64,000 bases of DNA. Source: Emticicia sp. 21SJ11W-3 (GTDB lineage Bacteria > Bacteroidota > Bacteroidia > Cytophagales > Spirosomataceae). The notes beneath the pieces are model-generated. The model did no database searches. It saw nothing but the letters and a program-made list of their open reading frames with translations, and was not told where the DNA came from. Both the position numbers and the translations under genes were made by a program. Positions 8,681 to 17,811 of the stretch are shown here, one piece after another (within the stretch, counting starts at the first letter, position 1; every line of letters begins with the position of its first letter). Location: assembly GCF_024138715.1 (NCBI RefSeq), contig NZ_CP092074.1, positions 4,836,001 through 4,900,000 of the forward strand, in the 5' to 3' direction.

Positions 8681-10429
8681 TTAGATGTTCTTTGCTTTTC
8701 TCTGTTCAATGATATAATCAGAAGTGCGCCATGAGCTCGCCAGGATGGTCCAGGTAACGTTCTTATCACCTTGCGATACAAACGGAGCAGCATCTACCAC
8801 AAACAGATTTTTTACATCGTGTGCTTGCTGCCAGCCATTCAGAGCCGATTTCTTAGGGTCGTTACCCATACGAACCGTACCTACTTCGTGAATAATCTCA
8901 CCCGGCTGAGCCAAACCATAATTATTGCTGGCATCAGGTTTTTTACCCAACGGAATACCACCCATGGCATGGATAATCTGCTCGAAAGTATCCTGCATGT
9001 GTTTGGCTTGTTTGATTTCGTTTTCGCTCCATTTGTAATGGTAACGTAAGGTTGGGATACCGTATTTATCAACACCGTTCGGGTCAATCTCACAATAGTT
9101 TGATTCTAACGGAATAGGCTCTCCACGGCCTGCCATACCAATATAAGCCCCATAAGTAAGGCGGATATCTTCTTTCAGACGTGAGCCGTAGCCACCCGCT
9201 TTTCTTTTGTTACCGTTTTTATCAGGGAAAAGCCCGTTTACACGCTCAATGCCACCACCAAAGCCAAAGCCAGGCATACCCATGCCGCCACCATATTCAA
9301 TATGGTAACCACGCGGAAAATCCAGTTTGCTGTTATCTTCCCACCAAGGCGTAAATACGTGCATACCACCAACACCGTCTTCGTTGTAACGTTTACGGTC
9401 CATCAAAGCCGGAATAAATGCAGAACGGCTGGCCCCTGTTGAGTCGTTCAGGTATTTACCGATGATGCCGCTGTCGTTGGCTATTCCTCTCTGAAATCTC
9501 GACGATTTTGAGTTAAGCATAATACGTGCGGTTTCGCAGGTACTGGCAGCCAGAATAACTATTTTACCTTTTACTGAATACTCTTTTAAATCAAGTTTAT
9601 TTACATAAGAAACGCCGGTAGAAAGACCAGTGTTAGGGTCTGTCAGCACTTCTCTTACCATGGCATTGTTGATTAGTGTCAGATTACCTGTTTTAGCAGC
9701 AGGGATACATAATACTGACGACGACGAGAAGTCGGCATAAGCCTGGCAGGCTCTGCCACACTGTGCACAATAGAAACAGGCACCACGAGAATCGTTGATA
9801 GGCTTGGTAAGCATGGCCATACGCGAAGGAATAACCGGAATACCAATACCTGTGGCCGCTTTCTTCAACATCAGCTCGTGCAGACGTGGTTTGGGCGGTG
9901 GTAAAAATATACCATCGGGTTCGTTACGGATACCTTCTTTAGTACCAAACAAACCGATTAATCTATCTACTTTATCATAATATGGTGCATAATCTTCATA
10001 GCTGGTCGGCCAGTCGTCGCCGATACCTGTCATAGAGCCTCTGCGGAAATCGTCCGGACCGAAACGCATGGAGATACGTCCCCAGTGATTGGTTCTGCCA
10101 CCCAGCATTCTTGAGCGGAACCAGCGGAATTGCGTACCCGGCATAGCCGAGTATGGCTCGCCTTCAATATCCCAACCACCCCAGGCGGCATCAAAATCGC
10201 CGAACGGGCGGGTACGTGTACTGGCACCACGACGAGGGGATTCCCACGGATTCTTTAATTGCGTAATGTATTTAGGGTCTGCGGGATCAAAGTATCCACC
10301 CGCTTCAAGCAAGCAAACCTTTGCTCCGGCCTTAGTAAGCTGGTATGCCGCCATACCACCACCTGCACCTGAGCCCACAATAACAACATCGTAGACTTTC
10401 GGTTGCTCTTTAATTTCAAACAGGTTCAT
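8681..10429 (-). CDS. GMC family FAD-dependent sugar/glucoside dehydrogenase, large subunit
   Basis: 582 residues. FAD-binding GSGAGGG lies at 19-25, the GGRTNHWGR segment at about 110-118, and the C-terminal GMC signature carries HEVGTVRMG and GDKNVTWTI, with the catalytic His and Asn. Cysteines 218, 221, 224 and 228 form a C-x2-C-x2-C-x3-C cluster, as in dehydrogenases of this branch that carry a 3Fe-4S centre for electron transfer. It has no signal peptide of its own and would be exported with the Tat subunit encoded downstream. The substrate cannot be read from the sequence; glucoside 3-dehydrogenase and gluconate/fructose dehydrogenase are the main options. Confidence 0.92.
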   Translation of the reverse strand: MNLFEIKEQPKVYDVVIVGSGAGGGMAAYQLTKAGAKVCLLEAGGYFDPADPKYITQLKNPWESPRRGASTRTRPFGDFDAAWGGWDIEGEPYSAMPGTQFRWFRSRMLGGRTNHWGRISMRFGPDDFRRGSMTGIGDDWPTSYEDYAPYYDKVDRLIGLFGTKEGIRNEPDGIFLPPPKPRLHELMLKKAATGIGIPVIPSRMAMLTKPINDSRGACFYCAQCGRACQAYADFSSSSVLCIPAAKTGNLTLINNAMVREVLTDPNTGLSTGVSYVNKLDLKEYSVKGKIVILAASTCETARIMLNSKSSRFQRGIANDSGIIGKYLNDSTGASRSAFIPALMDRKRYNEDGVGGMHVFTPWWEDNSKLDFPRGYHIEYGGGMGMPGFGFGGGIERVNGLFPDKNGNKRKAGGYGSRLKEDIRLTYGAYIGMAGRGEPIPLESNYCEIDPNGVDKYGIPTLRYHYKWSENEIKQAKHMQDTFEQIIHAMGGIPLGKKPDASNNYGLAQPGEIIHEVGTVRMGNDPKKSALNGWQQAHDVKNLFVVDAAPFVSQGDKNVTWTILASSWRTSDYIIEQRKAKNI

Positions 10430-10593
10430 GTTTAATTGGTCGTAAATAGATATTAAGAGATATAATTTCGAGCTTTAAATGTAGTAATTTTTTTGATAAA
10501 AAATTCATTAAATAGCAAAGTATCAAACGCTGCAGGTTACAAGGCATAAGCGGGCAGTTGTTACCTAATTTATGATTCCGGGGAATAAATTTT

Positions 10594-13104
10594 TTACCCT
10601 GCGCGGTTCTTGCTCATTCTTTTGAACCACTTAACGATTTCAAACCAGATAACAGAAATAAAGCCCGTTAGCATGGCGAGCATCAGCTGATAAGCGTTAA
10701 GACTCTGAAACCCGAAAAACACTGTAACTGGCTTTAAATAAAGCATAAGTATGACCATGAAACTGGTAACAGAGACAATAAACAAAACCAGATTGTTTTT
10801 GTATCGAAGGGTGGTAAGGATAGAATAATAAAACGAACGGTTGATTAATGTCAGAAAAATATTTGCGGTTATTAAAACCGTAAAAACCATGGTTCGGGTC
10901 AGGGCTTCGCTGTATCCGTTCTGCACGGCATATACATAGGCAGACAGCGTGCCTAGAGTAATAACTAATCCCTGCAAAATACTGGTGGATAACTCTTTCC
11001 AGTTAAAAAACGTAACAGACATTGGTTTTGGCCTTTGCGTCATTGTGTTTTTTTCCATTGGCTCGTTCTCATATATAATTGAGCAGGTGGGCCCCATGAT
11101 GATTTCAAGGAAAATAATATGAACCGGCGAAAAAATATTAGGATATACCCACCCCAACGCCAGTGGTATAAACACGGTAAGAATTATTGGAATATGTATG
11201 GATATAATATACTGGATAGCCTTTTTAAGATTGGCGTAAATCTTTCTGCCCATGGCCACGGCATCTACCATTTTTGATAAATCATCTTCCAGCAAAATCA
11301 AAGACGCCGCCTGTTTAGCTATTTCGGTTCCTTTTTTCCCCATTGATATACCAATATGTGCCGCTTTCAGAGCCGGGCCGTCATTTACGCCGTCGCCTGT
11401 CATGGCCACTATCTGGTTATTGGCTTTCAAGGCATTGATAATTTTAAGTTTAGCCTCCGGGAACATACGCGTAAAAACCGTGTTTTTCATTACACTGTTG
11501 TTCAGTTCATTAGCCGGCAGGGCCATCAGTTCGTCGCCGGTAATACTGGTTTCATATCCTTTCAAGCCAATTTGCCTGGCAATTGATGTCGTGGTTGCCG
11601 AGTTGTCTCCGGTAATTACTTTTACATCAATGCCGGCCTTATAAAAACCTTCCAAAACCTCTTTTATGTTAGGTTTTGGTGGGTCATAAAACGCCACAAT
11701 GCCCTTGAAACTAAATTTAAAGTCTTGCTGCGCAGCCGGGAAAACATCACCGGCGTGTTCGGTTACGGCTACCCCCAGCAAACGGTAACCATCGGCGGCC
11801 AAAAGATTTATGGCTTCATTAATCTGTTTCGTTTCAACGTCAGTTAAGCCTGAAATGCTCATCAGGGCTTCGGGGGCGCCTTTGGCCGCTATCTTTCTTT
11901 TACCGGCCTTGTTTTCAAAAACGTGTGTCATCATGGGTGGTTTACCACTCAGAGGGTACTCATGTACCAGCCGATAATCCGGGCGTTCATCAATGGCCGA
12001 CACCTCACCATAGGCATTATGCAGGGCTATTTCCATAGGGTCGAAAGGAACAGGCTCACTTGCCCACATGGCCGCAGCCATGAGTTCTTTTTCCTGTTTG
12101 TTCAAAACATCGCCCGCTTCAAATATTCTGTTTGCCGACAAAAGGTATAATTTTGCCAGGCTCATTCTGTTTTCGGTAAGCGTACCCGTCTTGTCGGTAC
12201 AGATAACCGTGGCACTGCCCAGGGTTTCAACGGTTTTCATTTGTTTTACCACAATGCCCTCTTTCATTAAGCGCCAGGCGCCCAAAGCCATAAAAGTGGT
12301 AAATGCAACGGGTATTTCTTCAGGCAGAATGCTCATGGCCAGCGTGAGCGACTGCAACAGGCTATGAAGCACCTGTTGCGTATTTATAAAATTAATGGCC
12401 CATACAATTACAAAAACTACTGCCCCAAGCATTGCCATTTTTTTTACAAAATTGGCAATCTGGTTTTCTAATGGTGTTTTTTCTTCTTTTATGCCCTCCA
12501 GGCTACTGCCAATTTTACCCAGCCTGGTTTCGTTACCAATAGCGGTAACAGTTGCTACAGCCAGGCCCCCTGCTACCGTTGTGCCACTGTAAACAAAGTG
12601 ATCTTCTGAGGTTTTATCTTTAAGCACTGCCATCGACTCACCCGTCAGTATAGATTCATTGACTGAAAAATCATTTGAATGAACAATAACTCCATCAGCG
12701 GTAATCAGCGTGCCTTCTTCTACCACCAGACTATCACCAACTACCAGAGCTTCGCTTTTTATCTCAACCATTTCGCCGTTTCTGATAACCTTGCAGTTGG
12801 GTTGCGACAACGCCTTCAGTTTCTCAAGTGCATTTTTACTTCTTGAATCCTGATATAAAGAAATGGAAATCTGAAATATAATAGCGCAGGTCATAAAGAT
12901 CGCATCACCCACGTTACCGCTTATGAGATAAATAGAGGCTGCTACCAGTAAAAGAATGAGCATAGGCTCTTTAAAAATGCCCAGCAGGTTTTCTAAGAAT
13001 GTGTTTTCTTTCTTATAGCTTAACTGGTTAATGCCATAGGCCTCTCTGGCTTTTAGCACTTGCTCATCAGTTAACCCTTGAATATTAAAATTATTTGCAG
13101 GCAT
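10594..13104 (-). CDS. Cation-transporting P-type ATPase (Ca2+-type, P2)
   Basis: 836 residues from ATG 13104; the longer TTG start at 13122 adds only six residues. An N-terminal cation ATPase domain and actuator domain with TGES come first. In M4 the motif is PEEIP (261-265) rather than PEGLP of classical Ca2+ pumps. D304 in DKTGTLTEN is the phosphorylation site, and TGDN and GDGVNDGPAL are present. Six further hydrophobic helices follow in the C-terminus, as expected for type P2. The ion is not certain: Ca2+ is most likely, Mg2+ or Mn2+ possible. It appears monocistronic. Confidence 0.92.
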   Translation of the reverse strand: MPANNFNIQGLTDEQVLKAREAYGINQLSYKKENTFLENLLGIFKEPMLILLLVAASIYLISGNVGDAIFMTCAIIFQISISLYQDSRSKNALEKLKALSQPNCKVIRNGEMVEIKSEALVVGDSLVVEEGTLITADGVIVHSNDFSVNESILTGESMAVLKDKTSEDHFVYSGTTVAGGLAVATVTAIGNETRLGKIGSSLEGIKEEKTPLENQIANFVKKMAMLGAVVFVIVWAINFINTQQVLHSLLQSLTLAMSILPEEIPVAFTTFMALGAWRLMKEGIVVKQMKTVETLGSATVICTDKTGTLTENRMSLAKLYLLSANRIFEAGDVLNKQEKELMAAAMWASEPVPFDPMEIALHNAYGEVSAIDERPDYRLVHEYPLSGKPPMMTHVFENKAGKRKIAAKGAPEALMSISGLTDVETKQINEAINLLAADGYRLLGVAVTEHAGDVFPAAQQDFKFSFKGIVAFYDPPKPNIKEVLEGFYKAGIDVKVITGDNSATTTSIARQIGLKGYETSITGDELMALPANELNNSVMKNTVFTRMFPEAKLKIINALKANNQIVAMTGDGVNDGPALKAAHIGISMGKKGTEIAKQAASLILLEDDLSKMVDAVAMGRKIYANLKKAIQYIISIHIPIILTVFIPLALGWVYPNIFSPVHIIFLEIIMGPTCSIIYENEPMEKNTMTQRPKPMSVTFFNWKELSTSILQGLVITLGTLSAYVYAVQNGYSEALTRTMVFTVLITANIFLTLINRSFYYSILTTLRYKNNLVLFIVSVTSFMVILMLYLKPVTVFFGFQSLNAYQLMLAMLTGFISVIWFEIVKWFKRMSKNRAG

Positions 13105-13408
13105 AATCAGGTTAGTTTTCAATAGTTGGCAGGGGCACAGGCTAAAGTTACAGCTAGATTAATCGGATACCAAAATGAGGCTTTCTGAATCTGCTATATG
13201 AGCTTTGCCAAAAAAATAACGCAAACCATAAATAGACAAGACCGGCCAATTGCAATTGATACCAAATAAAAGCCTAATGTAACTAAAGTTGCTGAAAAAT
13301 ACTTGAAAAGTATCAATTGTTGCAGTAACAGGGCGCGCTAAATAAGCCCAAACATTATTGAAGAGGCCCTACTTTTATAAATACTTGATTATAAGATTTA
13401 ATTACCCT

Positions 13409-15070
13409 TTAAGAAGCAAATTTTCTTTTGCGAAGCACAAATAAAAGAACACCAAACAAGGCTAATACGCCCAAAGGCAAACCAATATTTATAACCTGCC
13501 ATTGGGTGCGTTCGTCGCGGGTGCGTAGTTTGTCAAGGGGGCGCAGTTTTACTTCTTTGCCACGTGCCTGAATCACCCCGTTTTCGTCAATCAGGTAGTC
13601 AATGGCGTTCATTACAAAATCTTTGTTACCAAAAATATGCCGGGTGGTTTTATCAAACCCTAAGGGCAAAGGATTACCGGTTTTAGGATTAATGTCGTTC
13701 ACAATTAAATCGCCATCAGAGCAAACCAGCACTTTAGTAGGTGCACTTTCGGCCTTAAATGTTTTATAGTTGGGGTCTGACGGCAGCAGCCTGTTCTTGT
13801 AGAGCGACTCAAACCTGCCTTCCAGCAAATAAGCAATAACTTTTATGCCGGCGTTATAATCTTCCTGTTGGGTTTCGGTATGCGCTTCGTTGTAGGTAAC
13901 CAATGCAGGGGCATTGAGTACTTTTGTGTAGGGGGTTGTCATCAACAAGGGGGTTTTGTGAATACCCGGCGAGCTAACTGTATCAATAGAGGCTACATAG
14001 CGACAGAAAATCAAATCAAGATTATTGGTTATGAGGCTTTTGCCAAAATTGTTAATAACCGGAAAATAACGGTAGGGTATGGGCTGAATATTTGGCTTGT
14101 CGCCTATGTTACCTACTACCATCGGAATAGCAGCCGAACTGGCGCCGTCTTTCACAATGTTGCTGTTGATACGCACACCATATTTAAAAAACAGGTCGGT
14201 CAGGTTCAATTCCAGTGGCTGGGCGTATGTACTTTCCAGACTTACCGAATCTACTTTAAGGCCATCAACAAAAAATAAGGCGCGCCCACCGCTCATTACA
14301 AACTGGTCTATTTTATACTTGGTGCTGTCGTCAATCGGAGAGTCAGGTTTGGGTAAAATCAGCGCATCAAGGCCATCAAAAGTTGGAGATAGCCTGGCAT
14401 CAACAATGTAAATTTCGTAACGCTCCTGCAGCGAGGTAATCAAATCAGTAAAATTAACGGGCTGTAGTTTGGTAAATTCGGTCAGCAAACCTATTTTCTT
14501 CTTCTCTTTAAGTGTCAGTTTTCTGATAGCCGTTGCCAGTTCATATTCGACATTTTCGTACGACTGATTCAGTTTCTCTTGTGCTGTTCTGCCTTCGGTA
14601 CCTTTTAACAACAAAACCGGCACCTCTTTACCCTCAAAAGTAACTACTGCATAAGGAAATATGATGTTTTCTACCTGACGCCCGCCTTTGGTATCAACCA
14701 CGCGTGTGGGCTGCATGCCCCGCTTCATCAGTTCGGCGTAAAACTCTTCACGTTTTTTGGTGTCATTTTCTGCGTTGGGGTCTATGGCCCTGAACTCAAT
14801 GTTTTTACCGCCATACACCTTGAATTCATCCAGCGTAGTATTTACAGCTCGCTTCAATCTTTCAAATCCTCCGGGCAGCTCGGTTCCTTCCAGATAAACT
14901 TTTATCAGTACTTCCTTATCCAGGTTTTCAAGCAGGCTTTTAGTGGCGTCAGAAATAGAATATCGTTTTTCTTCGGTGAGGTCAAGACGAAAAAAAACGA
15001 ACGACGCCAGCACATTTAGTACGATGATTCCGCCGACAATAGAAAGGATTTTTATAAATTTACTTTTCAT
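13409..15070 (-). CDS. gldG: Gliding motility-associated ABC transporter substrate-binding protein GldG
   Basis: 553 residues. One N-terminal membrane anchor (about 8-30) leads into a large periplasmic domain that contains the RYSIS-ATK segment and a GGRALFFVDG motif, and one C-terminal membrane helix (about 527-548) ends in RKRK. This is the GldG architecture, equivalent to the ABC-type transport protein that works with GldA and GldF in gliding Bacteroidota. gldF, usually directly upstream, is missing here: the neighbour is a divergent cupin gene. Whether the protein still serves gliding is inferred only. Confidence 0.9.
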   Translation of the reverse strand: MKSKFIKILSIVGGIIVLNVLASFVFFRLDLTEEKRYSISDATKSLLENLDKEVLIKVYLEGTELPGGFERLKRAVNTTLDEFKVYGGKNIEFRAIDPNAENDTKKREEFYAELMKRGMQPTRVVDTKGGRQVENIIFPYAVVTFEGKEVPVLLLKGTEGRTAQEKLNQSYENVEYELATAIRKLTLKEKKKIGLLTEFTKLQPVNFTDLITSLQERYEIYIVDARLSPTFDGLDALILPKPDSPIDDSTKYKIDQFVMSGGRALFFVDGLKVDSVSLESTYAQPLELNLTDLFFKYGVRINSNIVKDGASSAAIPMVVGNIGDKPNIQPIPYRYFPVINNFGKSLITNNLDLIFCRYVASIDTVSSPGIHKTPLLMTTPYTKVLNAPALVTYNEAHTETQQEDYNAGIKVIAYLLEGRFESLYKNRLLPSDPNYKTFKAESAPTKVLVCSDGDLIVNDINPKTGNPLPLGFDKTTRHIFGNKDFVMNAIDYLIDENGVIQARGKEVKLRPLDKLRTRDERTQWQVINIGLPLGVLALFGVLLFVLRKRKFAS

Positions 15071-15149
15071 TAAGATTTTCTGACGACTCCGGTTCTTTTT
15101 AATATTTGCCCAAAATTAAGATATTCGTTCATCTAATTCCACATTAATA

Positions 15150-15653
15150 ATGAAAACCGCTCAATATTGGATTGAAAAATATCAGATGCAGGCACACCCT
15201 GAAGGCGGTTACTTTGCCGAGAATTACCGTGCAGCCGAAACCATTCGACAAGATGCTCTTCCAAAACGTTTTGAAGGCGACAGAAATTTCAGCACCGGAA
15301 TTTATTTTTTGCTTGAAGGCCACCAGTTCTCGGCTCTCCATCGCATAAAGTCAGACGAAATCTGGCATTTTTATTACGGCTCACCTCTTTATGTTTTCTA
15401 TATTGATAATCAGGGTTTTGTAAAAACACTGAAACTGGGCAATAACCCCGAAAACGGCGAGGTATTTCAGGCCCTGGTACCTACCGGCGTTTGGTTTGGC
15501 AGCAAACCTGCGCAAGCTGACGGTTTTTCGCTGGTTGGCTGTACAGTAGCGCCCGGATTTGATTTTGCAGATTTTGAGCTCGGCGCCAGAGAAAAACTGG
15601 TATCTGAATACCCTGAACACGGTGAAATTATCAAGATGCTGACCCATCAATAA
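15150..15653 (+). CDS. DUF985 cupin-domain protein
   Basis: 167 residues of the DUF985 cupin family. The start is marked by HPEGGYFAE, followed by TGIYFLLEG and the cupin core HRIKSDEIWHFYYG, in which His and Glu residues could bind a metal. The second half shows VPTGVWFGSKP and GCTVAPGFDF. Members fold like RmlC cupins; no reaction is established. It diverges from gldG by about 80 bases and precedes DUF4293. Confidence 0.9.
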   Translation: MKTAQYWIEKYQMQAHPEGGYFAENYRAAETIRQDALPKRFEGDRNFSTGIYFLLEGHQFSALHRIKSDEIWHFYYGSPLYVFYIDNQGFVKTLKLGNNPENGEVFQALVPTGVWFGSKPAQADGFSLVGCTVAPGFDFADFELGAREKLVSEYPEHGEIIKMLTHQ

Positions 15654-15692
15654 AAAAAGACCGAGGAATCGGAAACGATTTGCCTGATTCTT

Positions 15693-15700
15693 TACCTTTG
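15693..15700 (+). promoter_or_regulatory. Probable -7 element for the DUF4293 gene
   Basis: TACCTTTG is a full match to TAnnTTTG, 40 bases before ATG 15740. No clear -33 TTTG is seen. Confidence 0.45.
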
Positions 15701-15739
15701 CAGAAGTTTTAAATTTTGAATTATTAACGTATTGTTGAA

Positions 15740-16210
15740 ATGTTACAACGCCCCCAATCTTTGTTATTGCTTCTTACAGCTATTTGTATGATTTTGTTTA
15801 TGGCTACCCCGATATGGCATAAGGCAGGTACAGGAGAAGAAGCCATATTAAGCCCTTATTATCTGGCACATATGAAAGGCACCCTGGCAGCCGTTGCCAA
15901 ACCAGTATATTATCTGGCCATATTGGCTGTTGTTTCGGCCGGGGTATCTATATTTACCATTTTTCAGTATAAGAACCGTGTACGGCAGATGCTTTTTGTG
16001 GCACTAAATTCGCTGATTGGTGCCGCTTTGCTGGGAGCAACGGTGTATCTTATACAATTTGAAGGCACTAAGTATTTTGCCCCTGAACAACAAGGTGAGT
16101 TTGGGATAGGCTTCTGGGCTGCGTTTGCGGCGCTGGTATTCAACTGGATAGCTAACCGGCTGATTCGCCGCGATGAAAAAATAGTAAGAGATGCCGATAG
16201 AATGAGGTAA
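15740..16210 (+). CDS. DUF4293 integral membrane protein
   Basis: 156 residues beginning MLQRPQSLLLLL, the hallmark of DUF4293, a Bacteroidota family of unknown function. Four hydrophobic segments are seen at about 7-25, 52-75, 82-102 and 117-136, with a positively charged C-terminus (NRLIRRDEK) likely in the cytoplasm. It ends just before the convergent terminator at 16231-16272. Confidence 0.88.
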   Translation: MLQRPQSLLLLLTAICMILFMATPIWHKAGTGEEAILSPYYLAHMKGTLAAVAKPVYYLAILAVVSAGVSIFTIFQYKNRVRQMLFVALNSLIGAALLGATVYLIQFEGTKYFAPEQQGEFGIGFWAAFAALVFNWIANRLIRRDEKIVRDADRMR

Positions 16211-16230
16211 TCATCATCTTAGTCTTTATC

Positions 16231-16272
16231 AACGAAAAAATCCTGGCCTTCACAGATCAGGATTTTTTCGTT
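16231..16272. terminator. Bidirectional terminator
   Basis: Perfect 15-bp stem: AACGAAAAAATCCTG (16231-16245) against 16258-16272, with a 12-base loop. It lies between convergent genes and has A/T runs in both arms. Confidence 0.9.
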
Positions 16273-16282
16273 TGATATCGTC

Positions 16283-17344
16283 TTAAACACGCTTGCTGAT
16301 GTTGCCGAACATCTGGGTGAGTGTTTCTTTCAGGTCATACTTCCAGGTCCATTCCGGATAATGCGTCTTGAATTTGGTAAGGTCAGAAATATACCAGATA
16401 TGGTCGCCGCTGCGGTTATCTTCTGCGTAGCTGTAATTCATTTTATTACCTGTTATTTCTTCACACAAGGCTATTCCCTCTGTCATTGAACAGTTAGCAA
16501 AACGGCCACCACCGGCATTATAAACCTCACCCGGGCGAGGCGCATTATAAAAATGCCAGAACATATTCACGAGGTCCCAGCTATGAATGTTATCTCTTAC
16601 CTGCTTGCCTTTGTAACCAAAAATGGTGTAGTGGTTTCCGGTAATGGCACACTTCATAAGATAAGCAAGAAAACCATGCAACTGTGCTCCTGAGTGATTA
16701 GGCCCCGTTAGACAGCCACCACGAAAAACGGCGGTTTTCATACCGAAATAACGGCCGTATTCCTGCACCATTACATCTGCCGCCACTTTTGACGCCCCAA
16801 AAACAGAGTGCTTTGAGTGGTCAATTGACATCAGCTCATCTATACCATTTTTATAATAAGGGTGTGCCTGGTCTATTTCCCAACGGGTTTCAAGCTCTAC
16901 CAATGGCAGGTAGTTTGGCGTATCGCCATATACTTTATTGGTAGATGTAAAAATAAACACAGCATCCGGACAGTGCCTGCGGGTCATTTCCAACATTACA
17001 AGCGTTCCATTGGCATTTACTGTAAAGTCAGTAAATGGTTCACGCGCTGCCCAGTCGTGGCTGGGTTGGGCGGCTGTATGCACAACCAGCTTGATATCAT
17101 GACCGTATTCGTTGAAAATCTTGCCGATTTGTTCTTCCGAGCGGATATCGGCATTATAATGTTTGTAGTTACTGAACTGCTCTTCCAGCCGGTTACGGTT
17201 CCAGTCTGTTGAGGCCTCCGAACCAAAAAAATAAGAGCGAAGATTATTATCTATCCCAATTACCAAGTCAAATTTTTCAGCAAAAAAAGCTACAGATTCG
17301 CTTCCTATTAAACCCGCCGAGCCGGTTACTAGCGCTATATTCAT
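16283..17344 (-). CDS. NAD-dependent epimerase/dehydratase, CDP-paratose 2-epimerase-like
   Basis: 353 residues from ATG 17344. The longer frame to 17419 is rejected because it would cover the promoter element and add an atypical N-terminus. GSAGLIGSE binds [17 protein letters not shown] and [10 protein letters not shown] are the extended-SDR active-site block, and the YxxxK helix is in the FGASKVAAD region. The HDWA and TSTNKVYGD wording is typical of CDP-tyvelose/paratose 2-epimerases. No other nucleotide-sugar genes are adjacent, so its sugar remains unknown. Confidence 0.88.
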   Translation of the reverse strand: MNIALVTGSAGLIGSESVAFFAEKFDLVIGIDNNLRSYFFGSEASTDWNRNRLEEQFSNYKHYNADIRSEEQIGKIFNEYGHDIKLVVHTAAQPSHDWAAREPFTDFTVNANGTLVMLEMTRRHCPDAVFIFTSTNKVYGDTPNYLPLVELETRWEIDQAHPYYKNGIDELMSIDHSKHSVFGASKVAADVMVQEYGRYFGMKTAVFRGGCLTGPNHSGAQLHGFLAYLMKCAITGNHYTIFGYKGKQVRDNIHSWDLVNMFWHFYNAPRPGEVYNAGGGRFANCSMTEGIALCEEITGNKMNYSYAEDNRSGDHIWYISDLTKFKTHYPEWTWKYDLKETLTQMFGNISKRV

Positions 17345-17391
17345 TTCAGAATTTTTAGTGTGAAGTTCAAAAAACAAAAATAGGCATTTTA

Positions 17392-17424
17392 CAAAAGTAC
17401 GAATTGCCAGAAGCCCCATACCAA
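17392..17424 (-). promoter_or_regulatory. Promoter of the epimerase gene
   Basis: On the minus strand TTG (17424-17422) is followed after 22 bases by TACTTTTG (17399-17392), a match to the Bacteroidota -33/-7 pattern. It supports the start at 17344. Confidence 0.45.
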
Positions 17425-17453
17425 TTGTAAATGCCTATACTGTGAGCTAATAA

Positions 17454-17690
17454 TTAAGCTCCGGTTTTCCCGTACAACTTCTCGCGAATCTCGTTGGCAC
17501 GTTTCTCGAGGTCAGGGTTAGCCGTATATTTATTCTTTAACTGTCTTGCGGCCGAATCGGGGCTTACACCATAAACCCACTCATCACCCTTGCGGACATC
17601 CTTTTGCTCAATTCTGTTAGTCTTTTGATAATTGCATGAAGCCAACGAAACAGCAACAATTGCAAATGATAACACGCTCAACTTTCTCAT
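17454..17690 (-). CDS. Small hypothetical lipoprotein
   Basis: 78 residues. The signal peptide ends in the lipobox LASC (Cys19), followed by a short charged mature part with DEWVYGVSPDSAARQLKNKY and a helical C-terminus. No known domain. It lies on the same strand upstream of the epimerase, but the epimerase has its own promoter-like element in between. Confidence 0.8.
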   Translation of the reverse strand: MRKLSVLSFAIVAVSLASCNYQKTNRIEQKDVRKGDEWVYGVSPDSAARQLKNKYTANPDLEKRANEIREKLYGKTGA

Positions 17691-17811
17691 GTTAATAATG
17701 ATGGTATTTAAATTTGCACAAATTTAAGTTCATCCGGCCAAACTGCCAAAATAAATTGTCTTTTTTAAATGCCTTCGTTTCTTTTATTAGAAGTAATTGA
17801 TAAATTTACAC

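Noticed and set aside
13299-13313. ATACTT/AAGTAT small inverted repeat near gldG
   Set aside because: Only 6 bp, AT-only and without a T run; not distinguishable from chance.
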